A stretch of 5,073 nucleotides of DNA from Rhodobacterales bacterium (GTDB lineage Bacteria; Pseudomonadota; Alphaproteobacteria; Rhodobacterales; Rhodobacteraceae), in assembly GCA_025357355.1 (NCBI GenBank), contig JANXPK010000366.1:1-5073 (forward strand), written 5' to 3'. The position numbers were made by a program, and so were the translations under genes. The notes beneath the pieces were generated by a model. That model made no database searches, had not been told where the DNA came from, and saw nothing but the letters and a program-made list of their open reading frames with translations. This document shows positions 1 to 5,073 of the stretch, one piece after another (within the stretch, counting starts at the first letter, position 1; every line of letters starts with the position of its first letter).

Positions 1-2
1 TG

Positions 3-434
3 GACAGCGACCCGGTCTGGACGGCGCGCATCGGTCGCTGGTTTGGCAAGGGCCGGCGGTTGCGGTCGGACAGTCTGGGCGCCTTTGTGGTGCTGTATGT
101 ACTTGGTGGCCTCAAACCGCGGCGCCGTCGGTCCTATCGTCATGCGCAGGAGGTCGCCCATCTGGTGGGGTGGCTCGCCGCGGCCATGGCCTATCTGCCG
201 GTGAACTATGACCTTGCGGTCGAGGTCGTTCGGACCCGCCGTCTGATCAAGGGTTATTCCGATACCCACGCCCGCGGCCTGTCGAAATACGACCGGGTGC
301 TGCAAGGGGTGACCCTGATCGCCAACCGCCCGGACGCCGCCGATTGGGCGCGCCGCTTGCGCGAGGCGGCACTCAAGGACGAAGAGGGCCGCGCGCTGGA
401 CGGCGCGCTCAGGACCATCGCGAGTTTTGCCTGA
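3..434 (+). CDS. Indolepyruvate oxidoreductase subunit beta family protein, C-terminal part (5' end outside window)
   Basis: The frame is open from the first complete codon at position 3 to the TGA at 432-434, giving the last 143 residues of a longer protein. A TTG at 60 is not a credible start, because in-frame coding continues upstream of it (DSDPVWTARIGRWFGKGRR). The piece resembles the C-terminal DUF6537-type region of IorB-family proteins: a basic stretch (LKPRRRRSYRHAQE), a helical middle section, and the motif RRLIKGYSDTHARGLSKYDR at about visible residues 79-98, which I recognise from that family. Family members belong to the 2-oxoacid:ferredoxin oxidoreductases, which use CoA and ferredoxin to oxidise aryl pyruvates such as indolepyruvate. 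The catalytic gamma-type domain would lie upstream and cannot be seen. A dehydrogenase gene follows after 22 bases on the same strand, so the two are probably co-transcribed. The family call rests on motif memory from a fragment; a uncharacterised relative with the same tail is the main alternative. Confidence 0.7.
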   Translation, partial: DSDPVWTARIGRWFGKGRRLRSDSLGAFVVLYVLGGLKPRRRRSYRHAQEVAHLVGWLAAAMAYLPVNYDLAVEVVRTRRLIKGYSDTHARGLSKYDRVLQGVTLIANRPDAADWARRLREAALKDEEGRALDGALRTIASFA

Positions 435-445
435 CCAATCCGACC

Positions 446-449
446 GGAG
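446..449 (+). promoter_or_regulatory. Shine-Dalgarno GGAG of the alcohol dehydrogenase gene
   Basis: GGAG lies 7 bases before the ATG at 457. It fixes that ATG as the start in preference to the in-frame TTG at 427, which would overlap the end of the upstream gene and has no such motif at a suitable distance. Confidence 0.65.
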
Positions 450-456
450 CCCAATC

Positions 457-1494
457 ATGCGTGCCGCCGTCATCCGTCAGTACCGCGCCGACCTCAGCCT
501 TGAAACCGTGCCGGATCCGGAAGGCGAGGCAGATGGCGTGGTGCTGAAAGTGCTGGCTTGTGGCATCTGTCGCAGCGACTGGCACGGCTGGGTCGGCGAG
601 CATCCCAAGGTCAAGCTGGGGGCCATTCCGGGTCATGAATATTGCGGCGAGGTGGTGGCGGCGGGGCCGCTCGCCCGTTGGCGTGTCGGTGACCGGGTGA
701 TCGCACCCTTCATCCTGTCGTGCGGCGAATGCCCGGAATGCCGGTCGGGCCAGACCACGACCTGCCGGGCGCAGCGGGTGCCGGGGTTTGGCGAACCGGG
801 GGCTTATGCTGAGTATATCAGTGCGCCGCATGCCCACAACCTCGCCCGGTTGCCCGACAACCTGACGCCCGCATTGGCGGCAGGGCTGGGGTGCCGGGTC
901 ACAACGGCCTATCACGCGCTGACAGGACGGGCGGCGTTGCAGGCGGGTGAGTGGCTGGCGGTGCATGGCACCGGCGGGGTGGGCCTGTCGCTGCTGCTGA
1001 TCGGGCGGGCTTTGGGGGCGCGGGTCGTGGTGGTGGACGTGGTACCAGAGCGACTGGCCCATGCGCTGTCGCTGGGGGCAGAGCAGGCGATTGACGCGCG
1101 GGACGGCGATGTTGCGGCGAGGATCATTGGGGCAACCGGCGGCGGGGCGCATGTGTCGGTCGAGGCTTTGGGGATTGAAATGACGACCAATGGCTCATTG
1201 GAGTGTCTGCGGCCTCTGGGGCGGCACGTCCAGGTTGGGTTGCCGACCGGGCACACGGCGACGATGCGGATCAACATGAATGCGGTCTACATGATGCAGC
1301 TGGCTTTATATGGCACGCGGGGAATGCCAAGCTGGCGCTATCCGTCGCTGTTGGACCTGATCGCCCGCGGGGTGGTGGATGTGCGGCCGATCGTGGCGCG
1401 GGAAGTGGCGCTATCGGATGCCTCGGTGGAACTGCGGGCCTTTGATGGGCCGATGGCGCCGGGGGTTGCCGTGATCACCGACTTTGCCGGGTGA
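457..1494 (+). CDS. Zinc-dependent alcohol dehydrogenase, medium-chain (MDR) family
   Basis: This is a complete 345-residue cytosolic protein, the usual length for zinc MDR enzymes, which interconvert alcohols and aldehydes or ketones with NAD(P). The N-terminal GroES-like catalytic domain carries ACGICRSDWH (residues 34-43, probable catalytic zinc ligand C38), PGHEYCGEV from residue 59 (H60 and E61), and C146 in GLGCRVTT as the likely third ligand. The structural zinc lobe is intact, with four cysteines at 89, 92, 95 and 103. The Rossmann domain starts at GTGGVG (171-176), and the second strand ends in VVVD with D194, which favours NAD over NADP by the usual family rule. The GGAG 7 bases before ATG 457 sets the start. 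The gene follows the IorB-like gene by 22 bases, so an aldehyde or alcohol made from an aromatic amino acid is a possible substrate, but that is inference from position only; the substrate cannot be read from the sequence. Confidence 0.93.
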   Translation: MRAAVIRQYRADLSLETVPDPEGEADGVVLKVLACGICRSDWHGWVGEHPKVKLGAIPGHEYCGEVVAAGPLARWRVGDRVIAPFILSCGECPECRSGQTTTCRAQRVPGFGEPGAYAEYISAPHAHNLARLPDNLTPALAAGLGCRVTTAYHALTGRAALQAGEWLAVHGTGGVGLSLLLIGRALGARVVVVDVVPERLAHALSLGAEQAIDARDGDVAARIIGATGGGAHVSVEALGIEMTTNGSLECLRPLGRHVQVGLPTGHTATMRINMNAVYMMQLALYGTRGMPSWRYPSLLDLIARGVVDVRPIVAREVALSDASVELRAFDGPMAPGVAVITDFAG

Positions 1495-1499
1495 GGTGT

Positions 1500-1536
1500 C
1501 GGAGCCTCCGGGGGGATATTTGTGAAAAGATGAAAG
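1500..1536. terminator. Small GC hairpin plus AT-rich motif between convergent genes, possible bidirectional terminator
   Basis: The 45 bases between the stop codons of the convergent genes hold cggaGCCtccg (1500-1510), which can form a 4-bp stem with a 3-base loop, extended by a t-g wobble. It is followed by gggggatatttgtgaaaagatgaaag. There is no clean run of T on either strand, so a classic rho-independent terminator is weakly supported. From memory, similar strings (cctccgg-cgggg-atattt-gaaaagatgaaag) are common after genes in Rhodobacteraceae genomes. That recollection cannot be checked here. Confidence 0.35.
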
Positions 1537-1539
1537 TAG

Positions 1540-2601
1540 TCAGGGGCGGTCGTCGGAGTAGCGGTCGATGCCGGCGGTGTTGGCTTGCAGGCGGGCGTTG
1601 GCGACCATGAGGGGGCCACTGAGGACATCGCGGACCACTTCGGCCAGGGAATAGGGGCCGGATTCGGCGTAGCCGCGCAGACCCGTGATGGTGAGGCATG
1701 CCAAAGTGATTTCGCACGCGATCTCGGAGCCGGTGATTTTGAGCCGGTTGATGGCGGCGGCAGCGGCGAAGGGGGTGATGGCAGGGCGCAGGTTGTCGCG
1801 GATGAGGGCGTTCAGGGTGTAGTGGCGGTTTCGCAGTTCGGAGAGCCTTGTCATGACCGGGGCGGCGATGTCGGGCGGCAGTTCCTGCTTGGCATAGCGC
1901 TGGGCGGTGTCGAGGGCACGGGCGGCCAGACCGCTCCACATCGCGGCCCACAGAAGATGGGTGGCGGCGGTCATCGTGGCGCTTGCGATGGTGGCGAAAG
2001 GTTCGGCGAAGACCGCCTCGGGCGGGTAGCGAAAGGTGAAGGACCAAGCGGCGTTGTGGATGGCGTTCATCCCCATCATGAAATTGCGCTGCTTTTCCGT
2101 GGCTTGCGTTTGATCGGCGCGCACCATGACCATGCGCTGCACCGGCTTTGGACCGCTATCGTCCATCGCGGTGACCAGAAAGGCCCCGGCTTGCGGCACA
2201 TAAGAGGTGTTGGAGGTGTCTTTCTGCAAGCCTTCGGCCAGCACCGCCGTCGCCTTGTGGATATTGCCGCCGGTGCCGGGCTCTGACACCACCGAGGCCA
2301 CCAGTTTGCCGGATGCAATCAGAGCGCGCAGCTCATCCGCCAGATAGGCCGAGCCGCCGACATGGGCGGCCCAGGTGTGGATCTGCGCCAGATGCATGGC
2401 GTAGGTCAGACCAACCGAGCCGGAGCGGCGGGCAAGGTCGAAAGTCAGCGCCACGCCGTCGGCCATTGGTGCGCCGCGTCCGCCCAGGGGCAGCGGCACG
2501 GTCAGGGCCAACAGGTCGGATTCGGCGAGGAAATCCATGAGGTGACCCGTTGGCACTTCGGCAATCTGGCGGGCAATGTCGACGCTCTTCAGGGGCGACA
2601 T
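1540..2601 (-). CDS. Acyl-CoA dehydrogenase-like protein, divergent and short, last gene of the xyl operon
   Basis: The predicted protein has 353 residues from the ATG at 2601, 5 bases after the xylA stop. The open frame reaches back to 2748, but those 49 extra residues lie inside xylA, are Gly/Arg-rich and look like shadow sequence. The acyl-CoA dehydrogenase fold is suggested by VPLPLGGRGAPMADGV (residues 35-50), SVVSEPGTGGNIHKATA (103-119; compare the family's TEPxxGSD segment), a helical C-terminal half, and GLRGYAESGPYSLAEVVRD (307-325) matching the family's GxxGY...RD flavin-contact region. Canonical members run to about 380 residues or more; here the first N-terminal helix seems to be missing. 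The Glu that acts as base in medium-chain enzymes has no clear counterpart: counting back from RD lands on P316, although E313 is close by. Such enzymes normally oxidise acyl-CoA with FAD and pass electrons to ETF; the substrate here is unknown. No Shine-Dalgarno is visible, so translation probably depends on ribosomes finishing xylA. Confidence 0.82.
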   Translation of the reverse strand: MSPLKSVDIARQIAEVPTGHLMDFLAESDLLALTVPLPLGGRGAPMADGVALTFDLARRSGSVGLTYAMHLAQIHTWAAHVGGSAYLADELRALIASGKLVASVVSEPGTGGNIHKATAVLAEGLQKDTSNTSYVPQAGAFLVTAMDDSGPKPVQRMVMVRADQTQATEKQRNFMMGMNAIHNAAWSFTFRYPPEAVFAEPFATIASATMTAATHLLWAAMWSGLAARALDTAQRYAKQELPPDIAAPVMTRLSELRNRHYTLNALIRDNLRPAITPFAAAAAINRLKITGSEIACEITLACLTITGLRGYAESGPYSLAEVVRDVLSGPLMVANARLQANTAGIDRYSDDRP

Positions 2602-2606
2602 TGCGG

Positions 2607-3908
2607 TCAGACGAAACGGTTCCACAGGTTTTCCAGCCGCTCTTGCCGACCCGAACGTGGTTCGGGGTTCAGACCGCGGGCAGTGACCGTGGCCGCAGCC
2701 GCATCGAGCGAGCCTTTGAGCAGGGCCTTGGCCTCGGCCTTGTCCCAACCGGCGTAGCGGGCGGTGCGGGCCTGTTCCAGCGACCCGTCGGCCAAGAGCG
2801 CGGCTGCGGCCTTGAAGGAGCGGGCGCAGATGTCCATGGCGCCGACATGGGCGAGGATCAGATCGGCCGGGTCGAGCGACTGGCGCCGCACCTTGGCGTC
2901 GAAATTGGTGCCGCCACTGGTGAAGCCACCGGCGCGAAGGACCTCGTAATAGGCCACCGCCGTGTCGGGCACGGAATTGGGGAACTGGTCAGTGTCCCAG
3001 CCCGATTGCAGGTCGTTGCGGTTCATGTCGATCGAGCCGAGGATGCCAAGCGAGGCCGCCATCGCCAGTTCGTGTTCGAACGAGTGCCCGGCAAGGAAGG
3101 CATGGCCGGTTTCGATGTTGCACTTCACTTCCTTTTCCAGACCGAACTGGACGAGGAAGCCGTAGACCGTGGCGACGTCATAGTCGTACTGGTGCTTGGA
3201 GGGTTCCTGCGGCTTCGGCTCGATCAGGATGGTGCCCTTGAAGCCGATCTTGTGCTTGTACTCGACCACTTGCTGCAAGAAACGTCCGGCATGGTCGCGT
3301 TCGGACTTGAGGTCGGTGTTCAAGAGCGTCTCATAGCCCTCGCGCCCGCCCCACAGGACATAATTCGCCCCGCCAAGCTTGTGTGTCGCGTCCATCATCG
3401 CCTGCACCGAGGCAGCGGCATAGGCGTAGACATCGGGGTCGGGATTGGTGGCAGCACCTGACATCCAGCGGCGGTGGCTGAACATGTTGGCGGTGCCCCA
3501 CAGGAGTTTGGTCTTGTGGCTGGACTGCTTTTGCCCAAGGTAATCAACTATTTCTTCGAGGTTCCTCTTGCTTTGCGCGAAGGTGGCACCCTCGGGCCGG
3601 ACGTCGGCGTCATGAAAGCAATAGAAGGGGGCGCCAAGGATGTCGAACATTTCGAACGCGACGTCGGCCTTCATCTTGGCCAAAGCCATCGTGTCGCCGA
3701 ACCAGGGGCGTTCAAAGGTCTGGCCGCCGAACGGGTCGCCGCCTTGCCAGGCGAAGGAGTGCCAATAGGCGACGGCGAAGCGCAGGTGATCCTCCATCCG
3801 CTTGCCCATCAACACTTCGTCGGGGTTGTAGTGGCGAAAGGCGAATTCGTTGGTCGAGGTCGGGCCTTCGTATTTGATCTGCGGGATGCCTTTGAAGAAG
3901 TCGGTCAT
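2607..3908 (-). CDS. xylA: Xylose isomerase (class II)
   Basis: XylA converts D-xylose to D-xylulose in the cytoplasm, using two divalent metal ions in a TIM barrel, normally as a tetramer. The 433-residue protein is full length (E. coli has 440). The visible active site is complete: H100 and D103 in FYCFHDADVRPEG, E230 and K232 in ILIEPKPQEPSKHQYDYD, E266 and H269 in CNIETGHAFLAGHSFEHE, D294 in GSIDMNRND, D305 and D307 in GWDTDQFP, and D337 in GGTNFDAKVRR. These match the E. coli metal ligands with an offset of about two residues. The IETGHAFLAGH variant, instead of IEANHATLAGH, fits alphaproteobacterial class II enzymes as I recall them. The start at ATG 3908 (MTDFFKGIP) has TGAGGA 4 bases upstream; an in-frame ATG at 3956 would overlap xylB by about 40 bases and add 16 residues that look unrelated. 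xylB lies 7 bases upstream and an acyl-CoA dehydrogenase-like gene 5 bases downstream. Confidence 0.98.
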   Translation of the reverse strand: MTDFFKGIPQIKYEGPTSTNEFAFRHYNPDEVLMGKRMEDHLRFAVAYWHSFAWQGGDPFGGQTFERPWFGDTMALAKMKADVAFEMFDILGAPFYCFHDADVRPEGATFAQSKRNLEEIVDYLGQKQSSHKTKLLWGTANMFSHRRWMSGAATNPDPDVYAYAAASVQAMMDATHKLGGANYVLWGGREGYETLLNTDLKSERDHAGRFLQQVVEYKHKIGFKGTILIEPKPQEPSKHQYDYDVATVYGFLVQFGLEKEVKCNIETGHAFLAGHSFEHELAMAASLGILGSIDMNRNDLQSGWDTDQFPNSVPDTAVAYYEVLRAGGFTSGGTNFDAKVRRQSLDPADLILAHVGAMDICARSFKAAAALLADGSLEQARTARYAGWDKAEAKALLKGSLDAAAATVTARGLNPEPRSGRQERLENLWNRFV

Positions 3909-3912
3909 GGTG

Positions 3913-3918
3913 TCCTCA
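3913..3918 (-). promoter_or_regulatory. Shine-Dalgarno TGAGGA of xylA, overlapping the xylB stop codon
   Basis: On the minus strand TGAGGA-cacc-ATG precedes xylA. Its first three bases (3918-3916) are the TGA stop of xylB. A ribosome ending xylB therefore sits on the xylA initiation site, which favours coupled translation of kinase and isomerase. It also decides the xylA start at 3908. Confidence 0.7.
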
Positions 3919-5073
3919 GTTTGATAGGGCCTGGATGGCGTTGCGGGCCGCAACATAGCGGGCGTGGCCGGCGTCGAAGGCGGCGGTCAGTTTGGGGTCG
4001 GGGTCAACGGTCCGGGCGATGGGCGGCATGGTGGCAATCTCGGCCCCGGCCCCGGTCGCGGCCATGATGGCAAGGCGGGCGGCGCCATAAGCCCCGCCGA
4101 AATCGCCCGCCGCCGGGACTTGCAGCGAGACGCCAAGGGCGGTGGCGATGGCGCGCAGCCAGTAGTCGGATTTGGAGCCGCCACCGACCGCGAGCACCTG
4201 TTCCAGCTTTGTCCCAGTCGCCGCAAGGGCGTCGCGGCTGTCGCGGAAGGCGAAGGTAACACCCTCCAACACGGCACGGGTGCCCGCGGCGCGATCAGTC
4301 GCGTGTTCAAGGCCAAGGAAGGCGCCACGGATGGCGGCGTCGTTCAGGGGTGTACGCTCGCCGCCGAGATAGGGCAGGAACAGGGTCTTGCCGGGCGCCT
4401 GCAACGGGCCAAGGTCGCCCGTCAGGGTGGCGGCGGTCTGGCCTGTCAGCCCGGCATACCAGTTCAGCGCGTCGGTTGCGGCGAGGATCACGCCCATCTG
4501 ATGCCAGGTTGCGGGCAGGGCGTGGCAAAAGGTGTGGACGGCGGTGTCGGGGTCGGGTTGATAGCCGTCATTGGCGGCGAAAAGGACGCCGGATGTGCCA
4601 AGGGAAACAAAGGCTTGCCCCGCCTTGACCACGCCCACCCCGATACCGGCGGCCGCGTTGTCGCCAGCACCGCCAGCGATGACCACGCCCTTGGGCAGGC
4701 CCCATTTTTGCGCAAGATCAGCGCGCAGGGTGCCCGAGGGGTGCGAGCCTTCGACGAGGCGCGGCATCTGCGACCGGCTGAGGCCGGTCGCCTTGAGAAG
4801 GTCATCTGACCAGTCGCGTTTGCCGGTGTCGAGCCAGGCAGTGCCAGCGGCATCCGACATCTCTGCCACATGTTCGCCAGACAGCCACAGGCGCAGATAG
4901 TCCTTGGGCAACAGGACCTTGGCCACCTTGGCCCAGATGGCGGGCTCGTGCTTGCGGACCCAGTCGAGCTTGGGCGCGGTGAAGCCGGGGAAAACGATGT
5001 TGCCGGTCAGGCGGCGGAAGATCGGGTTGGCGTCAAGCGCCGCGGCCTCAGCATGGCTGCGGGTGTCGTTCCA
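3916..5073 (-). CDS. xylB: Xylulokinase (FGGY carbohydrate kinase), N-terminus outside window
   Basis: XylB phosphorylates D-xylulose with ATP to D-xylulose 5-phosphate, the second step after XylA. The frame is open from the window edge to the TGA at 3918-3916, giving 385 residues. E. coli XylB has 484, so roughly 95 to 100 N-terminal residues, including the first ATPase-fold strand, are beyond position 5073. A GTG at 4926 is an internal valine codon, since clear XylB sequence lies upstream of it: WNDTRS at visible residues 1-6 and LTGNIVFPGFTAPKL at 22-36. Next come KVLLPKDYLRLWLSGE, then GGAGDNAAAGIGVG with D138 as the likely catalytic aspartate (E. coli D233), SLGTSGV (157-163), FLPYLGGERTP (232-242), VGGGSKSDYW (296-305) and GDFGGAYGAARLA (323-335), the last two belonging to the nucleotide-binding half. 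No frameshift is visible. It precedes xylA by 7 bases. The operon promoter must lie outside the window. Confidence 0.97.
   Translation of the reverse strand, partial: WNDTRSHAEAAALDANPIFRRLTGNIVFPGFTAPKLDWVRKHEPAIWAKVAKVLLPKDYLRLWLSGEHVAEMSDAAGTAWLDTGKRDWSDDLLKATGLSRSQMPRLVEGSHPSGTLRADLAQKWGLPKGVVIAGGAGDNAAAGIGVGVVKAGQAFVSLGTSGVLFAANDGYQPDPDTAVHTFCHALPATWHQMGVILAATDALNWYAGLTGQTAATLTGDLGPLQAPGKTLFLPYLGGERTPLNDAAIRGAFLGLEHATDRAAGTRAVLEGVTFAFRDSRDALAATGTKLEQVLAVGGGSKSDYWLRAIATALGVSLQVPAAGDFGGAYGAARLAIMAATGAGAEIATMPPIARTVDPDPKLTAAFDAGHARYVAARNAIQALSN

Noticed and set aside
427..456. TTG at 427 as start of the alcohol dehydrogenase
   Set aside because: It would overlap the upstream stop codon and add ten residues not typical of the family; ATG 457 has GGAG at 7 bases and starts with the usual MRAAV-type N-terminus.
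409..1152. Long minus-strand open frame opposite the alcohol dehydrogenase
   Set aside because: It lies entirely antisense to a clear gene, is rich in Arg, Pro and His as expected for GC-rich shadows, and shows no recognisable motif.
1585..2286. Plus-strand open frame of 233 codons opposite the acyl-CoA dehydrogenase-like gene
   Set aside because: Its Gly/Asp/His-rich composition without domains mirrors the opposite-strand coding sequence, which has family motifs.
1540..2601. The acyl-CoA dehydrogenase-like gene as a frameshifted pseudogene
   Set aside because: The frame is open throughout and the family-like segments stay in one frame from start to stop; the atypical middle segment looks like subfamily variation rather than a shift.
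2602..2748. N-terminal extension of the acyl-CoA dehydrogenase-like protein into xylA
   Set aside because: The 49 added residues overlap the conserved xylA C-terminus, are Gly/Arg-rich and do not resemble an acyl-CoA dehydrogenase N-terminal helix.
2550..3461. Plus-strand open frame of 303 codons opposite xylA
   Set aside because: xylA on the minus strand is unambiguous; the long antisense frame is a by-product of GC-rich codon use.
3964..4809. Plus-strand open frame of 281 codons opposite xylB
   Set aside because: xylB is clear on the minus strand; this frame is Gly-rich with no motif.

Overview
The window is GC-rich, densely coded bacterial DNA with no mobile element, RNA gene or CRISPR array that I can recognise. 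The composition, the alphaproteobacterial look of the xylose isomerase, and a short intergenic motif I associate with Rhodobacteraceae all suggest an alphaproteobacterium, probably of the order Rhodobacterales. The taxonomic call is inference. Five protein-coding genes fill almost all of it, and two of them are cut by the window edges.

Left part, plus strand (1-1494). The first gene is the C-terminal end of what looks like an indolepyruvate oxidoreductase beta-type protein (IorB family with a DUF6537-like tail). After 22 bases comes a complete zinc-dependent medium-chain alcohol dehydrogenase of 345 residues with all the expected zinc ligands and its own Shine-Dalgarno. The two are probably co-transcribed.

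Junction (1495-1539). The two gene groups converge here. The 45-base gap holds a small GC hairpin followed by a gggggatattt...gaaaagatgaaag motif and nothing else.

Right part, minus strand (1540-5073). Read in its own direction the order is xylB (xylulokinase, N-terminus outside the window), xylA (xylose isomerase, complete, 433 residues), then an unusual acyl-CoA dehydrogenase-like gene (353 residues). The gaps are 7 and 5 bases, so this is almost certainly one operon. XylA turns D-xylose into D-xylulose, and XylB phosphorylates it to D-xylulose 5-phosphate for the pentose phosphate pathway. The third gene has no known role in that pathway. It is the most interesting item here: it is tightly attached to xylA, has no visible ribosome binding site of its own, is short at the N-terminus and departs from the family at key active-site positions.

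The rest is ordinary sugar and redox metabolism. I found no convincing evidence of a wholly new system.
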